Positions 8,503 through 18,025 of a DNA stretch of 64,000 nt are shown here, piece after piece; positions within the stretch are counted from its first letter, which is position 1, and every line of letters starts with the position of its first letter. The DNA comes from Actinobacillus sp. GY-402 (GTDB taxonomy: Bacteria > Pseudomonadota > Gammaproteobacteria > Enterobacterales > Pasteurellaceae), in contig NZ_CP062137.1 of assembly GCF_014843355.1 (NCBI RefSeq), positions 1,364,001 to 1,428,000 on the forward strand. Direction: 5' to 3'. The position numbers were made by a program, and so were the translations under genes. The notes beneath the pieces were generated by a model, which saw only the letters and a list, made by a program, of their open reading frames with translations, did not search any database and was not told the DNA's origin.

Positions 8503-9249
8503 TTAAACTTGTTCACCCTTCTTAAAAAACACCCACGCAAGCCCTGCCGACATCGCCCACGCAAGCATCATCGACACCACCGTATGGCTCAAAAAATGAT
8601 CGCCAATAATCATCTTATAGCAGCCCATCGCCCAGCCCAATGCCATCACCACGATGATGATCGCACCACGACGGCGGCGCAAACTTGGCGCAAACGCAAA
8701 GGCAAACAGCGCAAATCCGCTACTGGCATGCGCCGCAGGAAAGCACTTATCAGGAATGGTGTTACGCATACTATCAAGCATCGGCAAATACGGCAGCGTA
8801 CCATCAAAAATCGTCAAATGCACAGGGCAGACCACATGAGTATATGCCTTCAATGACGCGACAACTGTCGGCACTAGGATCAAAGTCAGCACCAGATACG
8901 CAAGCTCACGCACGCGAAATTTTGTCACTGGGACAAGCCACTTGGCAGTGATAGCATTGCCCTTTTTCTCATGATAAGCACGGCAAATGGTCGCAACCAG
9001 CAAGTAGATCAGCATCGCCATCAGCAGCTTTTTTAGTCCAGAATACAGTAGCAAATCTGGCAAAAAAGCTTGCTTGGCAACCATCCAATGCCCCATACCC
9101 AGATAAAACCAATCAGCGACCATCAGATCAATCTGACTGTGCTCAAGGGTCAGCGTGGCAACGATCGCCATGACAAGAGCGATACTCATCTCAGCAAGTA
9201 GGCGTTTATTTGATAAATACGGCATAACAAACCCCACCCCACCGCCCAT
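8503..9249 (-). CDS. pap2: PAP2-family membrane phosphatase of the mcr-1 cassette
   Basis: A 248-residue membrane protein with the PAP2/phosphatidic-acid phosphatase motifs KAYTHVVCP, FPAAHASSG and GDHFLSHTVVS, which contain the catalytic histidines. About six membrane segments are visible. It always accompanies mcr-1 in Tn6330. Colistin resistance does not need it, and its substrate is unknown. It lies 47 bp downstream of mcr-1 on the same strand. An alternative start, MPYLSNKRLL, is at 9225. It stops 3 bp before ISApl1 copy 1. Confidence 0.93.
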   Translation of the reverse strand: MGGGVGFVMPYLSNKRLLAEMSIALVMAIVATLTLEHSQIDLMVADWFYLGMGHWMVAKQAFLPDLLLYSGLKKLLMAMLIYLLVATICRAYHEKKGNAITAKWLVPVTKFRVRELAYLVLTLILVPTVVASLKAYTHVVCPVHLTIFDGTLPYLPMLDSMRNTIPDKCFPAAHASSGFALFAFAFAPSLRRRRGAIIIVVMALGWAMGCYKMIIGDHFLSHTVVSMMLAWAMSAGLAWVFFKKGEQV

Positions 9250-9296
9250 AATACGAATGGAGTGTGCGGTGGGTTTGGAAAAAATACAGGGAGAAA

Positions 9297-10922
9297 TCAG
9301 CGGATGAATGCGGTGCGGTCTTTGACTTTGTCCGCGGTGACATCAAACAGCTTTAATAATGTCGGCGTGATCGCGTCATGGGTCAGGACGGTATCGGTTG
9401 CCATTGGCGTGATGCCAGTTTGCTTATCCGTCCAGAAAAATGCAGGCACACTGCGCTGTTCTTTTGGTGCAAAGGCATTTGGCATACCATGTAGATAGAC
9501 ACCGTTCTCACCCAGACTTTCGCCATGATCGCTGACATACAGCATTGAGACATCATAGGCATTGCTGTGCGTCTGCAGCCACTGGATACTTTGAGCGATG
9601 AAATCATCGGTGGCAAGCAAGGCATTGTCATAAGCATTGATCAAGGACTGATGTTCGCACTTGGCAAGCTCATTACCTTCACACACTGGCGTGAATTTGG
9701 CAAACTTTTCATCATATCGCTTAAAATACGCAGGCCCGTGATTGCCCATTTGGTGCAGCATGATCAGCATATCTTTGCCGTTATTGGCAGCGACAAAGTC
9801 ATCTAAGCCAACGAGCATACCGACATCGCGGCATTCGTTATAAGGATTGGTGTTGCAGATGGCGTTGTTGGTCGCGGATTTATAATCGGCAAATTGCGCT
9901 TTTGGCAGCTTATCCATCACGCCTTTTGAGTCCGAATTATTATCACGCCACAAGATACTTACGCCCAAGCGATCCAGCGTATCCAGCACATTTTCTTGGT
10001 ATTTGGCGGTATCGACATCATACTCATCCGCGCCCAGATAGCTGAACATACACGGCACAGAATACGCCGTCGATGTGCCGCACGATGTGACATTGCTAAA
10101 ATTGGTCACGCCATCGATCTTGGCAAGCTGTGGGAAAGTATCGCGCTCATAGCCATTGAAGCTGACATGATCGGCGCGTGCCGTCTCACCGACGACGAAC
10201 ACCACTAGGCGTGGCTTACGCATATCAGGCTTGGTTGCTTGTACCGCGTCTTTGGCGTGATAAATGGTATCTTTTGGCGCACTGGCTTTTTTATACTCAA
10301 TACTGGCAAGCTTACCCACCGAGTAGATTGGCATGATCGGATTGACATAGCTACGCAGCGGCTTATGCACGCGAAAGAAACTGGCATAATGACTGCTGAA
10401 CGCCACCACAGGCAGTAAAATCAGCGCAAGACTTGCCACGATCAAGCCCAATCGGCGCATCAAACCCTTGCCCCAAGTCGGATAATCCACCTTAACAAAA
10501 GCCACAAGCAAACTTGGTAGCACACCCAAACCAATGATACGCATGATAAACGCTGCGTTTAATAGATCCTTGGTCTCGGCTTGGTCGGTCTGTAGGGCAT
10601 TTTGGAGCATGGTCGTATCATAGACCGTGCCATAAGTGTCAGTAAAATAACTGGTCACCGCGCCCATGATTAATAGCAAAATCAACACAGGCTTTAGCAC
10701 ATAGCGATACGATGATAACAGCGTGGTGATCAGTAGCATCGCGCCAAAGAGCACGACAGCGATCGTCAGCACAAAGCCGAGATTGTCCGCGATGGGATAG
10801 GTTTGGCTGATTTTATCAAAAAAGGTAAGATTGGCGGTCGCGGTCAAGAAAACGGCAACACTCGCCACAAGAACAAACGGACTGACCGAGCGTCGGTACC
10901 ACACAGAAGTATGCTGCATCAT
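9297..10922 (-). CDS. mcr-1: MCR-1 phosphoethanolamine-lipid A transferase (colistin resistance)
   Basis: A 541-residue inner-membrane enzyme that moves phosphoethanolamine from phosphatidylethanolamine to lipid A and lowers polymyxin binding. Five N-terminal membrane segments (to about residue 180) precede a periplasmic alkaline-phosphatase-fold domain with VGETARADH (Glu246), TSCGTSTAYSVPC (Thr285 nucleophile), SDHGESLGE (Asp465, His466) and HGMPNAF (His478). The start MMQHTSVWY has Gln at position 3, so it is not MCR-1.2; otherwise it matches the MCR-1.1 I remember. It is oriented away from ISApl1 copy 2, with 186 bp of promoter region to that IS. Confidence 0.97.
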   Translation of the reverse strand: MMQHTSVWYRRSVSPFVLVASVAVFLTATANLTFFDKISQTYPIADNLGFVLTIAVVLFGAMLLITTLLSSYRYVLKPVLILLLIMGAVTSYFTDTYGTVYDTTMLQNALQTDQAETKDLLNAAFIMRIIGLGVLPSLLVAFVKVDYPTWGKGLMRRLGLIVASLALILLPVVAFSSHYASFFRVHKPLRSYVNPIMPIYSVGKLASIEYKKASAPKDTIYHAKDAVQATKPDMRKPRLVVFVVGETARADHVSFNGYERDTFPQLAKIDGVTNFSNVTSCGTSTAYSVPCMFSYLGADEYDVDTAKYQENVLDTLDRLGVSILWRDNNSDSKGVMDKLPKAQFADYKSATNNAICNTNPYNECRDVGMLVGLDDFVAANNGKDMLIMLHQMGNHGPAYFKRYDEKFAKFTPVCEGNELAKCEHQSLINAYDNALLATDDFIAQSIQWLQTHSNAYDVSMLYVSDHGESLGENGVYLHGMPNAFAPKEQRSVPAFFWTDKQTGITPMATDTVLTHDAITPTLLKLFDVTADKVKDRTAFIR

Positions 10923-11108
10923 GAGAAACTACTCAAAAAATAAACGGTGGGATAATTGCGGCAATTATACTGCAATTTTTTAAGAAATCCAGTACAATTT
11001 ATCTGATATAAAAAATTATGCGATACAGAAATATTTCAGAAATTTTATTAGGCAATCATTGCGCAATCCCATACTGAATATACACTTGAGAGTATTTATA
11101 ATTTGTAT

Positions 11109-12178
11109 CTTGAATTGTCAAACCAAGTGCAACGATTTTTTGAAGTAAACTTCATAAGGTGTTTTCCAACCTAAACATTTACGTGGTCGTAAATTCAGTT
11201 TATTGATCACCTGTTGAATATCAACTTCGCTCCACTGATTGATGTCTTGGTGCTTCGGAAAGTATTCACGAAGTAACCCATTTGTATTTTCATTCGTTCC
11301 CCGTGTCCACGGTTGATGCGGCTCGGGGAAGTAAAATTCTACACCCAGTGCTTCTGTTACCAAACGATGTTGGGCAAATTCTTTACCACGGTCTGGCGTA
11401 ATTGACCGCAATATATGTGAATCCAGCAATTCAATCATGGCTTTTTGGACTGCTTCGGCTTTTTTGGCAGGAATTTTCTTCACCAACTCAAAACGACTTT
11501 TGCGTTCCGTCAGCGTCAGCAAACAAGCTCCACCCGCTTTACCCAGTACGGTATCGGCTTCCCAATGTCCAAAGCGACTGCGATTTTGCGCCGAAATGGG
11601 ACGGTCGTTCAAATGGTTGGATATCTGAATTTTGCCACGTTTTTCATGATGATTTTTTGTATGCCGTGTTTTGCCTTTGTGGCGCAGTTTGCGACTGGCT
11701 TTGCGTTCGCCTATATCAAACAACCCTGAATAAATACCACGATAAATGGTTGAATAACTAATGGATAATTCAGATTTTTCCAATTTCAATCGTGCACTGA
11801 TTTGTTCGGGAGACCAGTTTTCTGTCAGAAACTTTTCTTGCACCAAATTGAAATATTCAGGCTGCTCTAATTTGCGCTGTGCTTTGCTGTTTTGACGATG
11901 CTTCAAATAGCTGTTTTGTGCGTTCGTTGCACTGTAGCTTTCTAGAGCGTGTCGTTTCAGCTCGCGAGAAATGGTGCTGGAGCTACGTCCCAGTGCTTTG
12001 GCAATTTCTGCTTGTTTTTTGCCCTGTGCGAGTAAAATCATTATCTTTTCTCGCTCGTTTATTGTAAGATGTCGGTAGGAAGTACTCATCATTCGGAAGT
12101 GGTTTTTGTGTGGAAACAAAATTATATTCTAGTTGATGAGTACTTCTGTTTTTGTTGCACTTGGATTGTAAATTCAGC
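11109..12178 (-). mobile_element. ISApl1 copy 2, 1070 bp
   Basis: Same ends as copy 1. It is the mcr-1 promoter-side arm of Tn6330 and also the left boundary of the erm segment. It differs from copy 1 by a few substitutions (for example a G for T in the T run near 12149 and changes around 11787-11812). The transposase is intact. Confidence 0.93.
11118..12089 (-). CDS. ISApl1 transposase, copy 2
   Basis: The same 323-residue IS30 transposase as copy 1, with the full helix-turn-helix and DDE motifs. The few nucleotide differences from copy 1 are silent in the mature reading frame. In composite units such as Tn6330 either arm can supply transposase for the whole unit or move alone. Confidence 0.93.
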   Translation of the reverse strand: MSTSYRHLTINEREKIMILLAQGKKQAEIAKALGRSSSTISRELKRHALESYSATNAQNSYLKHRQNSKAQRKLEQPEYFNLVQEKFLTENWSPEQISARLKLEKSELSISYSTIYRGIYSGLFDIGERKASRKLRHKGKTRHTKNHHEKRGKIQISNHLNDRPISAQNRSRFGHWEADTVLGKAGGACLLTLTERKSRFELVKKIPAKKAEAVQKAMIELLDSHILRSITPDRGKEFAQHRLVTEALGVEFYFPEPHQPWTRGTNENTNGLLREYFPKHQDINQWSEVDIQQVINKLNLRPRKCLGWKTPYEVYFKKSLHLV

Positions 12179-12184
12179 AAAATA

Positions 12185-12220
12185 TGCCCCCTGCTGAAAA
12201 GCCAAGGGGGTTATTTTTTT
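12185..12220 (+). terminator. Terminator from Gram-positive plasmid DNA
   Basis: CCCCCT/AAGGGGG hairpin followed by TTATTTTTTT, just inside the erm segment next to ISApl1 copy 2. A second hairpin with a T run (AGAGTTGG ... CCAACTCTTTGTTTTTT) follows at about 12229-12260. The rest of 12179-12535 holds the RSA site and the mob start listed separately. Confidence 0.65.
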
Positions 12221-12346
12221 GTGTTTTAAGAGTTGGATTACATGAGCCAACTCTTTGTTTTTTGTATCAGCTAATTGCACCATAAGGGTGCGCTGATACT
12301 CGGCTCAAAAGAGCCGACAGAGCCGTCTGCAAGACCCCTCGGCGAG

Positions 12347-12393
12347 CCCACCTTTACGAAGTAAAGTATAGTGGGTTATACTTTACATGGAAG
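12347..12393. other. RSA/oriT-like site of a MobV plasmid, copy A
   Basis: CTTTACGAAGTAAAGTATAGTGGG followed by TTATACTTTACATGG has the arrangement of the RSA recombination and mobilisation site of pMV158/pUB110-type rolling-circle plasmids. It lies about 60 bp before a MobV start codon, as in those plasmids. Confidence 0.7.
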
Positions 12394-12455
12394 TAATTGC
12401 CGGAAATAGTGAAAATGCCTCACATTTGTGCCACCTAAAAAGGAGCGATTTACAT

Positions 12456-12499
12456 ATGAGTTATGCAGTTTACGGGCCAAGATTGTTTAAGCAAAATAA

Positions 12500-12509
<10 letters not shown>
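12456..12509 (+). pseudogene. First codons of a MobV gene, cut off
   Basis: After an AAGGAG site the frame starts MSYAV, the start of pUB110/pMV158-type Mob/Pre proteins. It then departs at once (YGPRLFKQN) and stops at 12509, overlapping the erm terminator hairpin. This marks a recombination joint in a plasmid ancestor of the erm segment. Confidence 0.6.
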
Positions 12510-13327
<818 letters not shown>

Positions 13328-13503
13328 ACTTTATGAAATTAGAATAATTATAGCACAAGCTCTGATAAATAATAAAGTGGTAACGAAAGCATCCCCCCTT
13401 TGCTGAGGTGGCAGAGGTCGGGTTTTTTTGTTTCTTTTTTTACGAAAAAAAAAGGTCTTAAAAGGTTTTATGGTTTTGGTCGGCACTGCCGACAGCCTCG
13501 CAG

Positions 13504-13553
13504 AGTACACACTTATATGAATATAAAGTATAGTGTGTATACTTTACATGGAA
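13504..13553. other. RSA/oriT-like site of a MobV plasmid, copy B
   Basis: ACACACTTATATGAATATAAAG then TATAGTGTGTATACTTTACATGG is very close to the pMV158-family RSA consensus. It is in the same orientation as copy A, on the other side of erm, and lies upstream of a longer MobV fragment. Confidence 0.75.
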
Positions 13554-13579
13554 GTTGTACCGAAGTTAGGAGTGTTTAT

Positions 13580-13853
13580 ATGTCATTTGTAGTGGCTCGT
13601 ATGCAAAAGATGAAATCAGGAAATTTGGTTGGGGTGGGTAATCATAATCAGAGAAATACAGACAATCATTCGAACAAAGATATTGATGTTGAACGGTCGT
13701 ATTTAAATTATGATTTGGTCAATCGGACAGAAAATTATAAACGAGATATTGAGCAATTTATTAATGACAACAAATCAAGTAGTCGTGCTGTCAGAAAAGA
13801 TGCTGTATTAATAAACGAATGGATCATAACTTCTGACAACCCATTTTTTAAAG
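13580..13853 (+). pseudogene. MobV/Pre relaxase, N-terminal 91 residues, truncated by ISApl1
   Basis: The frame from ATG 13580 starts [16 protein letters not shown] and contains [19 protein letters not shown] and [13 protein letters not shown], the conserved N-terminal blocks of the Mob_Pre (MobV) family, including the HxN motif and the second motif with the catalytic region. It is cut at ISApl1 copy 3. RSA copy B lies just upstream. It is a leftover from the small plasmid that brought erm and cannot act alone. Confidence 0.85.
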
Positions 13854-14923
13854 CTTGAATTGTCAAACCAAGTGCAACGATTTTTTGAAGTAAACTTCAT
13901 AAGGTGTTTTCCAACCTAAACATTTACGTGGTCGTAAATTCAGTTTATTGATCACCTGTTGAATATCAACTTCGCTCCACTGATTGATGTCTTGGTGCTT
14001 CGGAAAGTATTCACGAAGTAACCCATTTGTATTTTCATTCGTTCCCCGTGTCCACGGTTGATGCGGCTCGGGGAAGTAAAATTCTACACCCAGTGCTTCT
14101 GTTACCAAACGATGTTGGGCAAATTCTTTACCACGGTCTGGCGTAATTGACCGCAATATATGTGAATCCAGCAATTCAATCATGGCTTTTTGGACTGCTT
14201 CGGCTTTTTTGGCAGGAATTTTCTTCACCAACTCAAAACGACTTTTGCGTTCCGTCAGCGTCAGCAAACAAGCTCCACCCGCTTTACCCAGTACGGTATC
14301 GGCTTCCCAATGTCCAAAGCGACTGCGATTTTGCGCCGAAATGGGACGGTCGTTCAAATGGTTGGATATCTGAATTTTGCCACGTTTTTCATGATGATTT
14401 TTTGTATGCCGTGTTTTGCCTTTGTGGCGCAGTTTGCGACTGGCTTTGCGTTCGCCTATATCAAACAACCCTGAATAAATGCCACGATAAATGGTTGAAT
14501 AACTAATGGATAATTCAGATTTTTCCAATTTTAATCGTGCGCTGATTTGTTCGGGCGACCAGTTTTCTGTCAGAAACTTTTCTTGCACCAAATTGAAATA
14601 TTCAGGCTGCTCTAATTTGCGCTGTGCTTTGCTATTTTGACGATGCTTCAAATAGCTGTTTTGTGCGTTCGTTGCACTGTAGCTTTCTAGAGCGTGTCGT
14701 TTCAGCTCGCGAGAAATGGTGCTGGAGCTACGTCCCAGTGCTTTGGCAATTTCTGCTTGTTTTTTGCCCTGTGCGAGTAAAATCATTATCTTTTCTCGCT
14801 CGTTTATTGTAAGATGTCGGTAGGAAGTACTCATCATTCGGAAGTGGTTTTTGTGTGGAAACAAAATTATATTCTAGTTGATGAGTACTTCTTTTTTTGT
14901 TGCACTTGGATTGTAAATTCAGC
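13854..14923 (-). mobile_element. ISApl1 copy 3, 1070 bp
   Basis: Same ends and orientation as copies 1 and 2. It interrupts the MobV gene on its left and an IS5-family fragment on its right. It bounds both the erm segment and the sul2-aph(3')-Ia segment. Confidence 0.93.
13863..14834 (-). CDS. ISApl1 transposase, copy 3
   Basis: An intact 323-residue IS30 transposase with the same motifs as copy 1. It has the copy-1 version of the variable stretch near 14532-14557 but the copy-2 version just upstream of the start (CATTCGG), so it is a mosaic of the two. This fits gene conversion between copies or an ancestral state. Confidence 0.93.
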   Translation of the reverse strand: MSTSYRHLTINEREKIMILLAQGKKQAEIAKALGRSSSTISRELKRHALESYSATNAQNSYLKHRQNSKAQRKLEQPEYFNLVQEKFLTENWSPEQISARLKLEKSELSISYSTIYRGIYSGLFDIGERKASRKLRHKGKTRHTKNHHEKRGKIQISNHLNDRPISAQNRSRFGHWEADTVLGKAGGACLLTLTERKSRFELVKKIPAKKAEAVQKAMIELLDSHILRSITPDRGKEFAQHRLVTEALGVEFYFPEPHQPWTRGTNENTNGLLREYFPKHQDINQWSEVDIQQVINKLNLRPRKCLGWKTPYEVYFKKSLHLV

Positions 14924-15069
14924 AAAACAGTATTATACTTTCCAAAGCATTCTGGTAAATATCGCCATGGGCAGCCTGTTTTCAGGCGATATAAGATTCC
15001 TGTGAAAATATTTCTTAAATTTGGTTTGTCATAGATATTCAAATCTAGGATAATAGGCTTTAGTTTCAA
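14924..15069 (-). pseudogene. N-terminal fragment of an IS5-family-like transposase
   Basis: The minus-strand frame contains LRNIFTGILYRLKTGCPWRYLPE and FGKYNTV, the conserved start of IS5/IS1031-type transposases (helix-turn-helix region). It is cut by ISApl1 copy 3, and only about 49 residues remain. Confidence 0.65.
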
Positions 15070-15141
15070 CCAAAGCTTGTCATTTACTACTCTCTATTTT
15101 TTTATTTCAAATGTTCAACAGACCCTATTATAGAAGCCCCC

Positions 15142-15957
15142 ATGAATAAATCGCTCATCATTTTCGGCATCGTCAACATAACCTCGGACAGTTTCTCCGA
15201 TGGAGGCCGGTATCTGGCGCCAGACGCAGCCATTGCGCAGGCGCGTAAGCTGATGGCCGAGGGGGCAGATGTGATCGACCTCGGTCCGGCATCCAGCAAT
15301 CCCGACGCCGCGCCTGTTTCGTCCGACACAGAAATCGCGCGTATCGCGCCGGTGCTGGACGCGCTCAAGGCAGATGGCATTCCCGTCTCGCTCGACAGTT
15401 ATCAACCCGCGACGCAAGCCTATGCCTTGTCGCGTGGTGTGGCCTATCTCAATGATATTCGCGGTTTTCCAGACGCTGCGTTCTATCCGCAATTGGCGAA
15501 ATCATCTGCCAAACTCGTCGTTATGCATTCGGTGCAAGACGGGCAGGCAGATCGGCGCGAGGCACCCGCTGGCGACATCATGGATCACATTGCGGCGTTC
15601 TTTGACGCGCGCATCGCGGCGCTGACGGGTGCCGGTATCAAACGCAACCGCCTTGTCCTTGATCCCGGCATGGGGTTTTTTCTGGGGGCTGCTCCCGAAA
15701 CCTCGCTCTCGGTGCTGGCGCGGTTCGATGAATTGCGGCTGCGCTTCGATTTGCCGGTGCTTCTGTCTGTTTCGCGCAAATCCTTTCTGCGCGCGCTCAC
15801 AGGCCGTGGTCCGGGGGATGTCGGGGCCGCGACACTCGCTGCAGAGCTTGCCGCCGCCGCAGGTGGAGCTGACTTCATCCGCACACACGAGCCGCGCCCC
15901 TTGCGCGACGGGCTGGCGGTATTGGCGGCGCTGAAAGAAACCGCAAGAATTCGTTAG
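15142..15957 (+). CDS. sul2: Sul2 sulfonamide-resistant dihydropteroate synthase
   Basis: A 271-residue enzyme that condenses pteridine diphosphate with p-aminobenzoate but discriminates against sulfonamides. It starts MNKSLIIFGIVNITSDSFSDGG and ends ETARIR, the known Sul2 ends, with SLDSYQP, LDPGMGFF and SVSRKSFLR as the DHPS substrate motifs. GC content is far above that of the ICE backbone. The stop codon at 15955-15957 overlaps a 59-bp tail of strB, so its normal downstream neighbour was replaced by recombination. It is followed in the same direction by a cat gene. Confidence 0.97.
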   Translation: MNKSLIIFGIVNITSDSFSDGGRYLAPDAAIAQARKLMAEGADVIDLGPASSNPDAAPVSSDTEIARIAPVLDALKADGIPVSLDSYQPATQAYALSRGVAYLNDIRGFPDAAFYPQLAKSSAKLVVMHSVQDGQADRREAPAGDIMDHIAAFFDARIAALTGAGIKRNRLVLDPGMGFFLGAAPETSLSVLARFDELRLRFDLPVLLSVSRKSFLRALTGRGPGDVGAATLAAELAAAAGGADFIRTHEPRPLRDGLAVLAALKETARIR

Positions 15958-16014
15958 AGGAGCAACGCGATCTAGCTATCGCGGCCGCGATCAAGCAGGT
16001 GCGACAGACGTCAT
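15956..16014 (+). repeat. 59-bp duplicate of the strB 3' end fused to sul2
   Basis: AGAGGAGCAACGCG ... CAGACGTCAT is identical to 17936-17994 inside strB, exactly 1980 bp downstream. Here the next codon is TAC TAG (strB ends Thr-Ser-Tyr), whereas the strB at 17163 ends Thr-Ser-Phe. Confidence 0.95.
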
Positions 16015-16035
16015 ACTAGTAAAAAGGGTTAAAAA

Positions 16036-16695
16036 ATGAACCATCAAAAGCAGTACAAAATTATCAATATTGATCAGTGGAATCGACGGGAACACTTTGA
16101 GAGTTTTAGCAGCATTCAATGTGGTTTTACGGTTACCGTGGAGATTGATATTACTCGTGCGTTAAACGTGATTAAAAAGCAGCAATATAAGTTTTATCCC
16201 ACCATGATTTATCTCATTACACGAGCTGTGAATCAGTTGCCGGCATTTAAAATGGGGATGAAAGATGGTGAGTTGATCGAATGGGATCTGCTGCATCCAG
16301 CATATACGATATTTCATCCTGAAAGTGAGACTTTCTCCGGACTTTGGACAACATATCATTCCGATATTACCAAGTTTATGGCAAATTATTTGGAGGATGC
16401 CACGATCTATCAAGATGATCTGCAATTTTTGCCAAAGCCCAATATGCCGGAAAATACCTTTGATATCTCTTGTCTACCTTGGCTGAGTTTTACGGGATTT
16501 ACTTTAAGTTTGCCTAAAGTTGACAATCACTTTAAACCGATTATGACGATGGGGAAATATCGTGAAAAAGCAGGAATTGTTTCTCTGCCAATGGCGATAC
16601 AGGTGCATCACGCCGTTTGTGATGGATTTCATGTGGCAAAATTTGTCGAAACATTACAAAAACTATGTGATGATCCATTGGTAATGGATAGATAA
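16036..16695 (+). CDS. cat: Type A chloramphenicol acetyltransferase, divergent
   Basis: A 219-residue CAT that acetylates chloramphenicol. The active-site motif QVHHAVCDGFH (catalytic His) is near residue 195, and RREHFE, KFYPTMIYL, SETFSGLW and PWLSFTGF are conserved trimer and substrate-site blocks. It lies between sul2 and strB, where Pasteurellaceae plasmids usually carry catA3. It does not match the CatA1, CatA2, CatA3 or CatP sequences I remember closely, so I leave the class open. Lower GC than sul2 and strB suggests a separate source. Start at ATG 16036 after GGGTT. Confidence 0.9.
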   Translation: MNHQKQYKIINIDQWNRREHFESFSSIQCGFTVTVEIDITRALNVIKKQQYKFYPTMIYLITRAVNQLPAFKMGMKDGELIEWDLLHPAYTIFHPESETFSGLWTTYHSDITKFMANYLEDATIYQDDLQFLPKPNMPENTFDISCLPWLSFTGFTLSLPKVDNHFKPIMTMGKYREKAGIVSLPMAIQVHHAVCDGFHVAKFVETLQKLCDDPLVMDR

Positions 16696-16737
16696 TAAGG
16701 TCATTCATTAAGCGCAATGCTTAAAATAGGAATGAGT

Positions 16738-16810
16738 AATAAATCCTTCTAGGATCAATCTTTGATGGGAAGTAAACGCCAACATTACGGTATCTTTAGA
16801 AGGATTTATT
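16738..16810 (+). terminator. Inverted repeat after cat
   Basis: AATAAATCCTTCTA (16738-16751) and its exact complement (16797-16810) flank a 45-nt loop downstream of cat. It may be a transcript end or the trace of an excised element. The rest of 16696-17090 has no gene. Confidence 0.45.
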
Positions 16811-17094
16811 TGAAGAGTAAGATGATCCATGGAATGTAAGAGATTTAACGGATTTTAATGAATTTAAACGATGTAAAACCCATGATAAACCAACGATAAA
16901 ATCGGCTATAAGTTTGTTGTAAATCCAGATATTAAGCCTTATCGAGATTATTTCGATAGCCTTTAATGATCGTTGAAAATGAGATGAGCAGATTGCTTTA
17001 GTGGCTTTAATTTATCGAAAGAGAATGTTATATTTTTGAGATCATTTCAAGATTTCTAACAGAGTATAGGAAGAATAAACGCCGTTTTTCTCCA

Positions 17095-17163
17095 AGTCCA
17101 GCCACTGTAGACCGCGAACGCCTTGCCTTCTATCTGCGATTGGACCCTCTGACTTGGGGTTGA
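17095..17163 (+). pseudogene. strA: 3' end of strA (aph(3'')-Ib)
   Basis: The frame ending at 17163 reads SPATVDRERLAFYLRLDP LTWG stop, and its TGA overlaps the strB start in the TGATG arrangement of the strA-strB pair. Only the last ~20 codons remain; the rest was replaced by the cat insertion. Confidence 0.75.
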
Positions 17164-17999
17164 TGTTCATGCCGCCTGTTTTTCCTGCTCATTGGCACGT
17201 TTCGCAACCTGTTCTCATTGCGGACACCTTTTCCAGCCTCGTTTGGAAAGTTTCATTGCCAGACGGGACTCCTGCAATCGTCAAGGGATTGAAACCTATA
17301 GAAGACATTGCTGATGAACTGCGCGGGGCCGACTATCTGGTATGGCGCAATGGGAGGGGAGCAGTCCGGTTGCTCGGTCGTGAGAACAATCTGATGTTGC
17401 TCGAATATGCCGGGGAGCGAATGCTCTCTCACATCGTTGCCGAGCACGGCGACTACCAGGCGACCGAAATTGCAGCGGAACTGATGGCGAAGCTGTATGC
17501 CGCATCTGAGGAACCCCTGCCTTCTGCCCTTCTCCCGATCCGGGATCGCTTTGCAGCTTTGTTTCAGCGGGCGCGCGATGATCAAAACGCAGGTTGTCAA
17601 ACTGACTACGTCCACGCGGCGATTATAGCCGATCAAATGATGAGCAATGCCTCGGAACTGCGTGGGCTACATGGCGATCTGCATCATGAAAACATCATGT
17701 TCTCCAGTCGCGGCTGGCTGGTGATAGATCCCGTCGGTCTGGTCGGTGAAGTGGGCTTTGGCGCCGCCAATATGTTCTACGATCCGGCTGACAGAGACGA
17801 CCTTTGTCTCGATCCTAGACGCATTGCACAGATGGCGGACGCATTCTCTCGTGCGCTGGACGTCGATCCGCGTCGCCTGCTCGACCAGGCGTACGCTTAT
17901 GGGTGCCTTTCCGCAGCTTGGAACGCGGATGGAGAAGAGGAGCAACGCGATCTAGCTATCGCGGCCGCGATCAAGCAGGTGCGACAGACGTCATTCTAG
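17163..17999 (+). CDS. strB: StrB, aminoglycoside 6-phosphotransferase APH(6)-Id
   Basis: A 278-residue kinase that phosphorylates streptomycin. The usual start MFMPPVFPAHWHV at 17163 is used; an in-frame TTG at 17154 is only an extension. The kinase motif HGDLHHENIM and the following VIDPVG are intact, so the protein should be active even though its partner strA is lost. The last residue is Phe instead of the usual Tyr because of an A-to-T change before the stop. Immediately downstream is the Tn5393-type inverted repeat. Translation was coupled to strA, so expression here depends on the new upstream DNA. Confidence 0.97.
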   Translation: MFMPPVFPAHWHVSQPVLIADTFSSLVWKVSLPDGTPAIVKGLKPIEDIADELRGADYLVWRNGRGAVRLLGRENNLMLLEYAGERMLSHIVAEHGDYQATEIAAELMAKLYAASEEPLPSALLPIRDRFAALFQRARDDQNAGCQTDYVHAAIIADQMMSNASELRGLHGDLHHENIMFSSRGWLVIDPVGLVGEVGFGAANMFYDPADRDDLCLDPRRIAQMADAFSRALDVDPRRLLDQAYAYGCLSAAWNADGEEEQRDLAIAAAIKQVRQTSF

Positions 18000-18025
18000 A
18001 TATCAAGCGACTTCTCCTATCCCCT

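Larger units (their letters stand above)
7430..12178. mobile_element. Tn6330: ISApl1-mcr-1-pap2-ISApl1 composite transposon
   Basis: Two ISApl1 copies in the same orientation enclose pap2 and mcr-1. The dinucleotides inside the junctions are CG (8500-8501, pap2 side) and AT (11107-11108, mcr-1 side), as I recall for intact Tn6330. The outer dinucleotides are AC (7428-7429) and AA (12179-12180), so there is no clean target duplication. The right arm is shared with a second ISApl1-bounded segment. Confidence 0.92.
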
